A stretch of DNA of 35,973 nucleotides from Dehalococcoidia bacterium (GCA_020432045.1 JAGQHB010000085.1:1-35973); one strand, 5' to 3'; numbered from the stretch's first letter, positions 13,856-23,381 are shown. Notes: a model not told the origin generated them from the sequence alone. A program made the numbers and translations.

Positions 13856-15471
13856 CGGCGGCACGCGTACTACAGCCACCCTGCGAAGGTTCCGAATTGG
13901 TGCGCCTGGCGGGCCGCGAGTTCTGGAGCACTGGAGGGAGCGTCATCGAGTTCATCGAAGACCACTGCCGGTTCACGAACGGCCGCTGGACGGGTGACCC
14001 GTTCGTCCTTCAGCCGTGGCAGAAGCGGATGCTCTACGGGCTCTTCGAGATCGATGCGTCGACCGGGCTGCGTCGCTACCGGCGCGCACTTATTGGCGTG
14101 CCACGAAAAGCAGGCAAGACCGAGCTGGCGGCGGCGCTTGCAATCTACCTCTTCGCTGCGGATGGGGAGCGGAGCGCCGAGGTCTACTGCGCCGCAGCAT
14201 CCGAGGACCAGGCAGACCGCGTCTTCGAAGCGTCGAGGCGAATGGTGGAGCTATCGCCGACGCTTTCCCAGGTGATCGACGCGGCTGTGGGACGCCTGAG
14301 CGCCCGCGAGGACCCCTACTGCTACATGCAGCGCCTGACCTCGACCGGCAGGACGAAGCATGGGCTGAACATCCATGGCGCGATACTGGACGAGGTCCAC
14401 GCCTGGGGTATTGGCGAGGCGGAGGAATTGTGGGCGGCACTGACAACCGGTATGGCTGCGCGCGAACAGCCCATGATGCTGATGATCACGACAGCCGGGA
14501 ACGACCTGGAGACCTCACGCTGCGGCGGGCTGTACGAGTACGGGCGCTCGCTGGAGCGTGGTGAGCTCGAGGACGACGGATTCTTCTTTCGCTGGTGGCA
14601 GGCTCCGGACGGCGCTGATCACCACGACCCGGAAATGTGGAAAGCGGCGAACCCCAGCTTTGGCGTCACTGTCAACGAGCACTTTCTGCGGGGCGAACTC
14701 GCCGGAACCAACATCACCGAGGGGAAACGCAAGGGGGCAATCACGGAGGGAGAGTTCCGCCGGCTCTACCTGAACCAGTGGGTCGATTTCGCTGAGGCAC
14801 CGTGGGTCACGGCAGAACAGATTGGCGCCTGTCGGCTCCCATCGTTTGAGCTGCGGTCAGGCCTGCCTACCTGGGCGGGCATCGACCTCTCGGAGACGCG
14901 CGACTCCTCGGCCGTCGTTCACGGGCAGTGGTGGAGCGACGACGATCGGCCGTGCGGGCACAGCGGCGCCCCCTGCCTCTACCTGCGGGTGCGGGTGTGG
15001 GAAAGACCACGTGGCCCGGATGGGCGCCTCATCGAAGGCTGGGAGGTGCCACAAGCGGAGATCCGCCAATACCTTCGCGATATGGCGTGGGCCCTCGACG
15101 TGACGACCAACGTCTTCGACCCATGGCACTCGCGGCTGATGGCCCAGGACCTGCGTGCTGAAGGCCTCGTAACCGAGGAGATCTGGCAGACGGGAGCGCG
15201 CCGCTCCGGCGCCTCGGCGTCGCTGTTCGACCTGATCATCCAGCAGCGCCTGCACTACTGCGACGATGTCTTCGAACGGCACGTGATGAACGCCACCACC
15301 AGGCCGTCCGGCACGGACGGCGGCTACTACCTTGCGAAGCGTCGCGCAGGACGGGTGATGGACGCGGCGATGGCCGCGGTGAACGTCGTCTACGGGACAG
15401 CCCATGCGCCAGAGGCACCCGCGAAGCGGGGGATCAGCGTGTACATACCGGGGGAGGAGCGCGAGTGGTGA
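13852..15471 (+). CDS. Phage terminase large subunit
   Basis: 539 aa, full length. The N-terminal ATPase shows a Walker A-like VPRKAGKTEL, Walker B AILDEVH, and the coupling motif in MLMITTAGN. The C-terminal RNase H-like nuclease shows GIDLSETRD, then a second acidic site in VFDPWHS and a final DAAMAAVN. TerL pumps DNA into capsids and cuts it. No portal, protease or capsid gene follows. The next sequence is a decayed conjugation gene in the opposite direction. The frame itself looks intact, so the gene may still be used to hijack a helper phage's capsids, or may be a relic. Confidence 0.93.
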   Translation: MTAARVLQPPCEGSELVRLAGREFWSTGGSVIEFIEDHCRFTNGRWTGDPFVLQPWQKRMLYGLFEIDASTGLRRYRRALIGVPRKAGKTELAAALAIYLFAADGERSAEVYCAAASEDQADRVFEASRRMVELSPTLSQVIDAAVGRLSAREDPYCYMQRLTSTGRTKHGLNIHGAILDEVHAWGIGEAEELWAALTTGMAAREQPMMLMITTAGNDLETSRCGGLYEYGRSLERGELEDDGFFFRWWQAPDGADHHDPEMWKAANPSFGVTVNEHFLRGELAGTNITEGKRKGAITEGEFRRLYLNQWVDFAEAPWVTAEQIGACRLPSFELRSGLPTWAGIDLSETRDSSAVVHGQWWSDDDRPCGHSGAPCLYLRVRVWERPRGPDGRLIEGWEVPQAEIRQYLRDMAWALDVTTNVFDPWHSRLMAQDLRAEGLVTEEIWQTGARRSGASASLFDLIIQQRLHYCDDVFERHVMNATTRPSGTDGGYYLAKRRAGRVMDAAMAAVNVVYGTAHAPEAPAKRGISVYIPGEEREW

Positions 15472-15828
15472 GGCGCGGGATGGGAAAATCAGCGTTACCT
15501 CCCCGTCCCCGTCGACGGTCGAAACTTCGCGTGAGGTGCGGACGCCAGACGACCACGCGCGGGATGCTGACGTAAGCGGATGAGGACGAACCCGCAGTCC
15601 TCGAGCGAACGACCGGCCGGCTGCCAGAACGAGATAGCCGCGGTCATCAATAGGATCGTTGCGCCGGCCGCGAAACGGACGGCGAGCGGCAGCTGGTGCT
15701 TCGCTCATAGCGGAGTACGCGAGGTCCAGGCCGATGATAGCGACCACCAGCTGGCGCATCGTCAGGCCGGCAAAGGCCTTGTCCTCGATGTTGAGGTGCG
15801 TGGGGACTTCGTGGCGTTGCGCGGACAA
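15472..15828 (-). pseudogene. PrgI-type conjugation protein, frameshifted relic
   Basis: From TTG 15828 leftward the sequence reads EVPTHLNIEDKAFAGLTMRQ and LVVAIIGLDLAYSAMSE, the hallmark start of PrgI family proteins of Gram-positive type IV secretion systems. Near 15700 the coding sense jumps frame to LPLAVRFAAGATILLMTAAI and SLEDCGFVLIR, and near 15574 it jumps again to YVSIPRVVVWRPH, the normal PrgI C-terminus. At least two frameshifts, so non-functional. No other conjugation gene is present. It points to an ICE ancestor or a recombination partner. Confidence 0.75.
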
Positions 15829-16420
15829 CTCCTCGTCGGTGTTGGAGGAGAGCGTGCTAAGCGCGATGCCATGGGCGTTCCGGGATCCGGGCGGTTGGGT
15901 CCAAGACAGGTCGTCTGTTCCAAGTCGTGTTGATTGGCATCAACGCGATTGCGCTCCCGGGCATCGCATACACTCCCTTGAGTTCTATCCCGCCCTGCGG
16001 GCTCGCTTGAACGACGGCACGCTCCGATTGGATCTCAAGCCTCTCGGCTGGCCGCTCGCCGTAGAGTTTGAAATCGACAAGCTCGACTAAGTCCGCCCTG
16101 CCACATGGGCTTAGTGCGTCGTTGCCATCGCATGTCAGTCAGCCTGAGCGCGATCGATGCTCCGGGCAGTCCGAGTCACGCTGCTCATCGCGAAACTGCA
16201 ACGACCGGCTCAAGTACCTAATACCCGAGGGGCCGTGCTGACCAGCCGGTTGCACGTCGCCGTTCGCCATCTTTGAACGAATCGCGCCAACAACAGTCCG
16301 ATTGGGCCCGCCTGTACAATAGCGCCCAACTCCACCGCGTTAGACGATGCTCGCGTCTGGCTCCTTGTAGCGAAACGAGTTCGCTGCGAACCAGTTCACC
16401 TGACCGAGAGGAGCAAACGA
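15829..16420. other. Gene-poor interval with one ORF fragment
   Basis: About 590 bp without a convincing intact gene. On the plus strand, 15962-16090 reads like a protein C-terminus (RIHSLEFYPALRARLND, then RLDLKPLGWPLAVEFEI, stop), but the sequence before it is not coding-like, so it is probably a truncated fragment. A TACAAT hexamer at 16315-16320 could be a -10 for the HipA-like gene, without a good -35. Together with the PrgI relic this marks a recombination scar between the phage-like part and the defence cargo. Confidence 0.5.
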
Positions 16421-17215
16421 ATGCCGGCAAGCGGCTCGGGGCTCTTAGCTGGCAGGGTGCCGCGCCGTGCCGTCGTGGACTTGGGAAGTGCACCTGGCGG
16501 GGCAACTGGCGCCCGCTTCGTCGCGACCGCCGACCAAACGGAGTTCATCGTGAAGTCGCCGTCCGCATCGGCGCGGGCCGGACCTTTTGTTGCTCCAAAC
16601 GAGTTGATCGGGGTCCAGCTCGCGGCGATGCTGGAGATTCCGGTGCTGCCTTGGGAGTTCATACTCCTCCCCGGTGGAGAGCTGGGCTTTGGCTCTTTGC
16701 GTCTCGACTCGGCTGACTTCGCGCCTATGAGTGACAGTATCGCAGCTCAGTTGACCAACTCGACCGAGTTTTGTGCGGTGGCCGTGCTCGACCTTTGGAT
16801 TTGTAACCGCGACCGACACGGAGGGAATCTGTTAGCCCGGCGAAACCGTCACAACCAGGGGGGCGGATACTCGATGCTCGCGAATGACCACAGCCACGCT
16901 CTTTTGCATGGCGTGGCTGACCCTGCTCAGCTTGCCGCGACCTACGCGACAGTTCCACCAGCGCAATTCTTCCGGTGTTCGCAGCTGCTCGGCGGCGTCG
17001 TCCCCTGTTCGCGCTTGGGTGATACGCTGGATCTCGTCGAGAGTCTCCCGCGGGAGACTGTAGAGGGCGTTGTGGCTGGCGTCCCGGACGCATGGATGAA
17101 ACAGTCTGCTAGAGAGCACGTTGCCCGGTTCCTCACGGACCGCGCTCGCAACATACGCGTGCTGATGCAGGGCTGTGTACCATTATTTCCTTCTCTGAAT
17201 GGGATCACGCTATGA
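16421..17215 (+). CDS. HipA-like kinase (HipA_2 type)
   Basis: 264 aa, much shorter than classic HipA (~440), as expected for the stand-alone HipA-like family. Kinase features: ATP-lysine candidate K45 in FIVKSPSAS, catalytic loop D131 and N136 in CNRDRHGGNLL, and metal-binding D156 in NDHSHALL. It probably phosphorylates a protein or tRNA-related target. A Shine-Dalgarno AGAGGAG lies seven bases before ATG 16421. The stop overlaps the DUF3037 start (ATGA). HipA-like kinase plus DUF3037 is a recurrent pair, plausibly toxin-antitoxin-like or defensive. No HipB-type HTH gene is adjacent. Confidence 0.85.
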   Translation: MPASGSGLLAGRVPRRAVVDLGSAPGGATGARFVATADQTEFIVKSPSASARAGPFVAPNELIGVQLAAMLEIPVLPWEFILLPGGELGFGSLRLDSADFAPMSDSIAAQLTNSTEFCAVAVLDLWICNRDRHGGNLLARRNRHNQGGGYSMLANDHSHALLHGVADPAQLAATYATVPPAQFFRCSQLLGGVVPCSRLGDTLDLVESLPRETVEGVVAGVPDAWMKQSAREHVARFLTDRARNIRVLMQGCVPLFPSLNGITL

Positions 17216-18015
17216 GCACTGGCACGTACCACCTCGTCCGGTTCGCCCCGGACCCAGTACGCGACGAGCCGTTGAACATCGGTCTCGTGATGGCCGGCGA
17301 CTTTTCGCCGCGCGTGGCATTCCCTGAGGCCGCGCTCCAACGTGCCGCTCGTTGGTGTCGCACCCTAGACTCAAAGGGGCTGGTGGCGCTTCGGGATTAC
17401 CTCCAGGAGGCCCTCGAGCGCGCAGCGGCAACGGCCGCTGACATCGGTGAGGCAATTCGACCGGATTTCATGGGTGAGCGATTCGGTCCGGTAAGCGTCT
17501 CAGAGTCCCGATGGATCGACTTGCCAGACGATGAAGTCGACCTACAGGCGACGTTCGAGTTCCTTCTAGGTCGACTCGTTCTGCCTCCGAAGCAGGTGGC
17601 ATATGGCGGTGGCGGAAGCGCTGGAGAGAAGCTCGCGAAGGCCGTGTTGCCAGCAATCAAATCTGCCTTCCCGCGCGCTCACCTCAATGAGCCGCTCGTG
17701 GGCCGGAGCGGCCGCCCCTTCGTCGCAGACGTGTTCGCGAGTGGAAACAGGCCCTTAATCCTCAGCACCATCGTTCCGAGTTCTTCCTGGCAAGGCATAC
17801 GCCTCGTGGAGGCCAAAGCGTTCGAGATGTTTGACGTGGGTCGCACCATGAAATCGGCTTCTCTAGCGATTTGCGGCCAGTTCCCTTCGATCGACCCTGA
17901 GGGCGTGCAAGAGCAGGCCCGAGCTATCTTCGACTCGATCGAGGTTTCGATGGTCACTCCGGAGCGCATAAGAGCGCTGGTTGATGAACTCGCCGTATCT
18001 GCCGCCAGGGACTAA
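17212..18015 (+). CDS. DUF3037 protein, partner of HipA-like kinase
   Basis: 267 aa. The N-terminal block YHLVRFAPDPVRDEPLNIGL is the DUF3037 signature, followed by a helical middle and an α/β C-terminal part (RPLILSTIVPSSSWQGIRLV). Function unknown. The start overlaps the kinase stop, so the two are co-translated and the protein may be the kinase's inhibitor or substrate. It ends 66 bp before the helicase with no obvious terminator, so the defence operon may be read from the kinase promoter. Confidence 0.85.
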   Translation: MSTGTYHLVRFAPDPVRDEPLNIGLVMAGDFSPRVAFPEAALQRAARWCRTLDSKGLVALRDYLQEALERAAATAADIGEAIRPDFMGERFGPVSVSESRWIDLPDDEVDLQATFEFLLGRLVLPPKQVAYGGGGSAGEKLAKAVLPAIKSAFPRAHLNEPLVGRSGRPFVADVFASGNRPLILSTIVPSSSWQGIRLVEAKAFEMFDVGRTMKSASLAICGQFPSIDPEGVQEQARAIFDSIEVSMVTPERIRALVDELAVSAARD

Positions 18016-18081
18016 TCATTCCGGTTCAAAGGGGTAGGATGCCGGAGGCGGGACACGACCCGCAGGCGGACGACCGGACAG

Positions 18082-21000
18082 ATGCATGCGCCAGCCCCCG
18101 ACACCGTCCTAGAAGGCCCTTACTGGACCGATCCGGTCCGAGTGATCCGCGCTGTCAATGAGGGCGATGCGTTCCGTATCGAGTCGGTCTCGGCGCTCAC
18201 GGGCGATGGGTACTCCAACAAGCTGATCCCGAAGGCAGACTTCGAGCGCGATGTCCGCGAGGTGCTCTCCGGCGGACGCACGTTCGATGCCTCGCCACGC
18301 CTGTTTAGGCTCGCCACGGAGGCCTTGCGAACCCACTTGGCCCACGCATTCGACCCGCAGTTTGCCGTGTCCGTGTCGCAAGTCGATCCGCTGCCCCACC
18401 AGATCGAGGCCGTGTACAAACGCATCCTGCCGCTGCCACGCATTCGGTTCCTCCTTGCTGACGACCCGGGCGCCGGCAAGACCATCATGGCTGGGCTCCT
18501 GATGCGGGAGCTGATGCAGCGCCACGACGTGAAGCGAGTGCTGGTGCTATGCCCGAAGGCGATCACCGACCAGTGGCGCCGGGAGATGTGGGATCGGTTC
18601 AAAGAGAGGTTCCTGCTCCTGACGGGCGAGGTCATGGCCGCCACGTTTGGCGGCAACCCGTGGCTTGACAACGACCTCGTCATTGCCTCCGTCGACTTCG
18701 CTGCCCAGGAGCACATTCGCCCGAGCCTGGAACAGGCTACGTGGGACCTCATCGTCTTCGACGAGGCCCACAAGCTCTCGGCGTACCAGTACGCCGGCAA
18801 GGTGGACAAGACCCGGCGGTATCAGCTCGCTGAGGCGATTGGTGACCGCACCCGCCACTTGCTGCTGATGACAGCAACGCCTCATCGTGGTGACCCGGCC
18901 AACTTCCGGCTTCTTCTGGCACTGCTCGACCGCGACGTGTTCGCGTCGCAGTCCGGCGCCCAGGAGGCGATCGACCCCGACAACTCGCCGTTCTTCCTCA
19001 GGCGTATGAAGGAGACGATGCGCGACTGGGACAACAAACCGCTGTTCCTGCCCCGGCATGTCCTCACGCCGCCATACGACCTCAACCCTCACGAATTTGA
19101 CCTCTACGAGGAGGTCACCGACTACGTCCGGACCGGGATGGAACTGGCAGACCAGTCCGCCGAGAGCCGAGTGCGCCGCAATGTGGGCCTGGCGCTGACC
19201 ATCCTGCAGCGGCGGCTCGCGTCCAGCCTTTTCGCGGTAACGCGTAGCTTGGAGCGGCGGCAGGACAAGCTCACCGCGGCCCTGCAGATGTTGCGGGAGG
19301 GTGGAGGAGTAGCCAGCACGTTGGCTGGTACGACTGAGGAGTTCGACGAGGAAGAGGACGATACCGATGAGATCGAGCGGGCAGTTTCGGGTGCCTCGGC
19401 GGCTACGTCCGCGGAGCAGCTCGAGGCGGAAATCGAGCAGCTGAAGCTCCTCGTGGCGCATGCCCGCAGGGCGATGGCCCTTGGCCCGGAGCGGAAGGTC
19501 GAGGAGTTGCAGCGAGTCATCCGGGAGGCCACAGTCGCCGAGCACGACGAGAAGATCCTCATCTTCACCGAACACCGCGACACCTTGGAGTATCTAACCA
19601 CCCGCCTGCGCGAGTGGGGCCACTCGGTCGTCAACATCCACGGCGGCATGCAGCTCCCGGCCCGAATTGCGGCCGAGAAGGCGTTTCGGGGCGACGCGCA
19701 GTTCCTCGTGGCCACCGACGCGGCCGGGGAGGGCATCAACCTCCAGTTCTGCCGGGTAATGATCAACTGGGATCTGCCCTGGAACCCCAACCGGCTCGAG
19801 CAGCGGATGGGCCGTATCCATCGCTACGGCCAGAAATTCGAGGTGCAGATCTTCAACCTCGTGGCCATGAACACCCGCGAAGGCCAGGTGCTGGCGCGCT
19901 TGATGCTCAAGCTCGACCGGATGCGCGACGCACTTGGCCACGATCAGGTCTACGACGTAATCCAGCAGGTGCTCGACACCGGGCAGATCCGCCTCGACAC
20001 TCTCTTTCGCGAGGCCATCCTCAACCGACGGACGCTCGACGACATCCTGGCAGACTTCGATGCGCTCGAGACCGAGGCCGCTAAGGCGGCCGCCCGGGAT
20101 GCCCTGGGCGAGGCGCTGGCCACCCAGCACATCGACATGACCTTCCTCTTAGGCGAGGAGCGCGAGTCGAAGGAGCGGCGGCTCACGCCCGAGTTCGTCG
20201 AGCGGTTCTTCGTTGACGGCTTCGAGTACCTCGGCGGCAAACTGGCAAAGCGCCGCGACCAGACCTACAGGCTCGAGAAGGTGCCGACGGACCTGCGGAA
20301 GCTTGCCCAGGCATCCAATACGGGCGAGACGGGTGCAGAGAACCGGCCCATCACGTTCCGGAAGGAACGAGCGTCCAGTATCACCGAGCAATCGGCCGAG
20401 TTCCTGGCGCCCGACCACCCGCTCTTTGACGCGGTGACCGAGAAGGTCCTCGCTGCCGGCCGCCAGGCGCTGGCGCAGGGAACCGTGTTCATCGACAGCA
20501 CCGCGCGCGAGGCATACCTGGTCTGGCTGCTGGAGGTTGCCGCGAGGAACGGCATGGGCACCGAGGTGCACCGGCGCCTGCTGGGGCTGCGGCAATCCGG
20601 CGAAGCTTTCGACGCGGTCGAACCGGGCGTCTTGCTCGACCTCACTCCCTCGGATACGGCGCCCGTAGCCCCCGATAACATCCGAACACTGGCTGACGCC
20701 GACAGGGCGAGGTCCGAGGCCGGGAAGCTCTACGCCTACGAGTACCTTGCCCGCGTACGGGAGCAGCAAGAACGCGAAGTCGACATCGTGAGCAAGGCTT
20801 TGGAGTCGTCACTCGCCGACCAACTCGCGCACCTTCAGGCCGACCTGGAGCGGCAGAACGAGCAGAAGGAAGCCGGGCGCGACATGGACATTGCGATTCG
20901 CACCACGAGCCTGCGAATCGACGACCTACTTGCGGAGCGTGACCTGCGCCGGAAGGACCTCGCGCATCGCCGCGTTGTGTCGCTGGACGCCCCGAAGGTC

Positions 21001-21468
21001 GTTGGCGTGGCCGCTGTGCTACCTGGACCGATCCCGGTCACGTGGGAGAAGGGCGGTGCTGGCGGGGGCGACACCGGCGTTGTGGAGAGAGCAGGTATGG
21101 ACATCGCGATGGACTACGAGCGGGCTAACGGCCGTAACCCCGAGGATGTCTCCAAGCGCGGCGTAGGCTACGACATCAAAAGCACAGCGCCCGACGGAAG
21201 CGTCCGCTACATCGAGGCGAAGGCGCACACGACAACAGGCGATGTGACGCTGTATTACACGGAGCGCCAAATGGCCGAGCGTATGGGCGAGGAATTCTTC
21301 ATCTACGAAGTCAACTACGCACTCACGGACCCGCAGCTTCGCATCGTCCAGGATCCCGTGGGAAAAGGCATCGAGTTCGTTGAGAAGGTAGTCGAATATC
21401 GGATCGCTGCCGCAGCCATGGGGGAACATTCGGTTCTCGTAGAATTCAGGCCCGGCAGCGCCCTATGA
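18082..21468 (+). CDS. SNF2-family helicase with C-terminal DUF3883/nuclease-like domain
   Basis: 1128 aa. Walker A is DDPGAGKT (127-134), the DEAH box is at 227-230, motif III MTATPHR follows, and helicase C has IHGGM, TDAAGEGINL and QRMGRIHRYGQ (574-584). The C-terminal ~120 residues (GVGYDIKS..., YIEAKAH) match DUF3883, with D1031 and E1045-x-K1047 arranged like a PD-(D/E)xK nuclease core. It likely translocates on DNA and cuts or senses it. The architecture resembles the SNF2 helicases of DISARM class 1 (DrmD). First gene of the main operon. Its stop overlaps the DUF91 ATG. ATG 18082 is chosen. No Shine-Dalgarno is obvious. Confidence 0.9.
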   Translation: MHAPAPDTVLEGPYWTDPVRVIRAVNEGDAFRIESVSALTGDGYSNKLIPKADFERDVREVLSGGRTFDASPRLFRLATEALRTHLAHAFDPQFAVSVSQVDPLPHQIEAVYKRILPLPRIRFLLADDPGAGKTIMAGLLMRELMQRHDVKRVLVLCPKAITDQWRREMWDRFKERFLLLTGEVMAATFGGNPWLDNDLVIASVDFAAQEHIRPSLEQATWDLIVFDEAHKLSAYQYAGKVDKTRRYQLAEAIGDRTRHLLLMTATPHRGDPANFRLLLALLDRDVFASQSGAQEAIDPDNSPFFLRRMKETMRDWDNKPLFLPRHVLTPPYDLNPHEFDLYEEVTDYVRTGMELADQSAESRVRRNVGLALTILQRRLASSLFAVTRSLERRQDKLTAALQMLREGGGVASTLAGTTEEFDEEEDDTDEIERAVSGASAATSAEQLEAEIEQLKLLVAHARRAMALGPERKVEELQRVIREATVAEHDEKILIFTEHRDTLEYLTTRLREWGHSVVNIHGGMQLPARIAAEKAFRGDAQFLVATDAAGEGINLQFCRVMINWDLPWNPNRLEQRMGRIHRYGQKFEVQIFNLVAMNTREGQVLARLMLKLDRMRDALGHDQVYDVIQQVLDTGQIRLDTLFREAILNRRTLDDILADFDALETEAAKAAARDALGEALATQHIDMTFLLGEERESKERRLTPEFVERFFVDGFEYLGGKLAKRRDQTYRLEKVPTDLRKLAQASNTGETGAENRPITFRKERASSITEQSAEFLAPDHPLFDAVTEKVLAAGRQALAQGTVFIDSTAREAYLVWLLEVAARNGMGTEVHRRLLGLRQSGEAFDAVEPGVLLDLTPSDTAPVAPDNIRTLADADRARSEAGKLYAYEYLARVREQQEREVDIVSKALESSLADQLAHLQADLERQNEQKEAGRDMDIAIRTTSLRIDDLLAERDLRRKDLAHRRVVSLDAPKVVGVAAVLPGPIPVTWEKGGAGGGDTGVVERAGMDIAMDYERANGRNPEDVSKRGVGYDIKSTAPDGSVRYIEAKAHTTTGDVTLYYTERQMAERMGEEFFIYEVNYALTDPQLRIVQDPVGKGIEFVEKVVEYRIAAAAMGEHSVLVEFRPGSAL

Positions 21469-22496
21469 AAAAGTCCATGGCCTGGGAGATAGCCAACGCG
21501 GGCGTTCCCCGCCGGCTGGAACACGCTTCCATTGCGCTCGAAGAGCACCTGGAAGACTGGATCGACGCTGATATTGGCATCGTCGCGGACGACGTGTTGC
21601 TTATCGGCCGCCAGCTAAGGACCGAGGACGGCACCTATTTGGACCTACTCGGCATCGACCGCAGCGGTGACCTCGTTGTCATCGAACTGAAGCGCGACAA
21701 GACGTTGCGCGACACGGTGGCCCAGGCAATCGACTACGCCGAATGGTGCTACCGGCTGTCGGATGACCGCATCATGGACATCGCCGCGGCCCGCTACGGC
21801 GGCGAGGAACAGTTCCGCGATACGTTCACATTGCAGTTGGGCGTCCCCTTTCCGGAGTCGCTGAACGGCCGCCAAAGGCTGCTCGTCGTTGCGCCGACCA
21901 TTCCCGACCATACGTCTCGTGTCATCGAATACCTGGCGAAGGTCTATACGGTGCCCATCAGCGCCGTGGACTTCGATGTGTTTGGGCTGGACGGCAAGCG
22001 AATCCTCGTGCGGCACACGGTGGTGGAGGAAGCTACAACAGGCGAACTCCCGGCGCCGCGACCTTCGCAGCCAAGGCGAAGCCTCGAGGACTTCATCGCG
22101 CTGGCACACGAGAACGGAGTAGGGCCGTTGTTCGAGCACCTGCTGACGATGAAGGACGTCCTGCCGCTGTCGGAGCGATTCCAGACGAGCTTTGCGATGA
22201 AGGCCAAGACCTTCGACAAGCGAGTGCTGGCCGGCTTCACCGTCTACCCGACCGCGGATACGAACCCGGGCTTCCTCCACCTGGTGATGTCGCCGGCGAA
22301 TCTCTCCGTCTTGTACGGGTGCACCGATGAGATGGCCGAGGCGTTCATCCGCCAGGTGCAAGGCATCGGCAGCCCTGGACGGGAGTGGACCGGCTGGATC
22401 GGGACACACTTCGAGACGTTGGAGCAGGTCCAGGAGTTCGACCGGGCGTTCAGGGCGCTCGCTGCCGAGGCGCCGGTGCAGGTGATATCGACGTGA
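21465..22496 (+). CDS. DUF91/NucS-like PD-(D/E)xK nuclease protein
   Basis: 343 aa. The N-terminal half carries a restriction-endonuclease-like core: YLDLLGIDRSGDLVVIELKR gives D60 and E74-x-K76, followed by the helix TVAQAIDYAEWCYRL, as in the DUF91/endonuclease NucS family. The C-terminal half (about 200-340) is an unassigned α/β region with RPSQPRRSLEDF at the junction. The start overlaps the helicase stop, so it is probably a partner nuclease of that helicase. The DNA structure it cuts cannot be told. Confidence 0.85.
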   Translation: MKKSMAWEIANAGVPRRLEHASIALEEHLEDWIDADIGIVADDVLLIGRQLRTEDGTYLDLLGIDRSGDLVVIELKRDKTLRDTVAQAIDYAEWCYRLSDDRIMDIAAARYGGEEQFRDTFTLQLGVPFPESLNGRQRLLVVAPTIPDHTSRVIEYLAKVYTVPISAVDFDVFGLDGKRILVRHTVVEEATTGELPAPRPSQPRRSLEDFIALAHENGVGPLFEHLLTMKDVLPLSERFQTSFAMKAKTFDKRVLAGFTVYPTADTNPGFLHLVMSPANLSVLYGCTDEMAEAFIRQVQGIGSPGREWTGWIGTHFETLEQVQEFDRAFRALAAEAPVQVIST

Positions 22497-22544
22497 GGGT
22501 GGCGAACGCGTGGCGCCGCGTCGCCATAACGGGAGCCCTGACCA

Positions 22545-23381
22545 ATGGATAGTGGCTGGGGGCGTCTTGAACGTCGGATCGCCCGCGAGCTGGATGAGTA
22601 CGCCCAAGCCCTGGAAGCGCACGTGCAGCCAATTCCACGGGCACAGGAACGCAGGGGGCTCGCGCTTGCGCTGCTAGCCAGCACCTTGCCGGAGGCGTTT
22701 TCCCCTGATCTGCGGGATCACGCGATCGAGCTTGCGCGCGACATCCTCCGGCGGGATGACTACGCGACCTATGGTTGGTATGCCGGCGCGTCCATCCTGA
22801 CCACGGCCTTCGCGCTCACCTCCGACCGCTGCTTCGCCGACCCGATCGTCGCGAACATCGACCACCACTCGTCCGAACTTCGCGATCTCATGGACGAGAC
22901 CGTGGCGTTCATCGCTTCCAGCCTAGCGTTCGACGACCTCGAGCCGAGGGTGGCAAGCAGCCTGGAACACCATCACCTCGGCGCCGAGATGGCCGTGTAC
23001 CTGTTGATGATGAGCCGCGACAGCGAGGACCGGAAGCGCTCGTGGGCGATGACGCAACTCGACCGGCGGCATAACGAACCGGTGGTCGAAATCCTCGAGC
23101 GTGTAGCGAACGATCAGCTCATCGTAAATCCCTTCCTTCCCCTGCTGATGGATGTTGTCGCGGCTACCGCCGGACTGGTGCTGTCTGCACTGGCACCGGT
23201 CTCGGAAGAGCACGACGGCCCGTACCAAACGCAACTAGCGTTGGGGTCGGGGAGCCCTGACCGACCGCAGCTCGCGGAGGCCGGGACGTGGTTCTTCGAA
23301 CGCCTAGCACGGCTTCCTGCCCTACGGCCGGCGGTGACCCTCAGCGAACTGTCCCCCGTCGAAGCGGGGAATCATGGCTAA
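22545..23381 (+). CDS. Unknown helical protein of the defence operon (A)
   Basis: 278 aa, no family recognised. Almost entirely α-helical in appearance: RIARELDEYAQALEAHVQPI, then repeated helical hairpins (ERRGLALALLASTLPEAF, LVSRDSE-like loops, VEILERVANDQLIV). A hydrophobic stretch FLPLLMDVVAATAGLVLSAL near the C-terminus could be a membrane segment or a buried helix. No catalytic motif is visible. It follows a 48-bp gap and overlaps the next start by eight bases. It could be a scaffold or effector specific to this system. Confidence 0.8.
   Translation: MDSGWGRLERRIARELDEYAQALEAHVQPIPRAQERRGLALALLASTLPEAFSPDLRDHAIELARDILRRDDYATYGWYAGASILTTAFALTSDRCFADPIVANIDHHSSELRDLMDETVAFIASSLAFDDLEPRVASSLEHHHLGAEMAVYLLMMSRDSEDRKRSWAMTQLDRRHNEPVVEILERVANDQLIVNPFLPLLMDVVAATAGLVLSALAPVSEEHDGPYQTQLALGSGSPDRPQLAEAGTWFFERLARLPALRPAVTLSELSPVEAGNHG

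Noticed and set aside
14857-15828. 323-aa minus-strand ORF as one intact protein
   Set aside because: Only its first ~45 residues are PrgI-like. The rest is out of frame and then antisense to terL, so it is recorded as a frameshifted relic.
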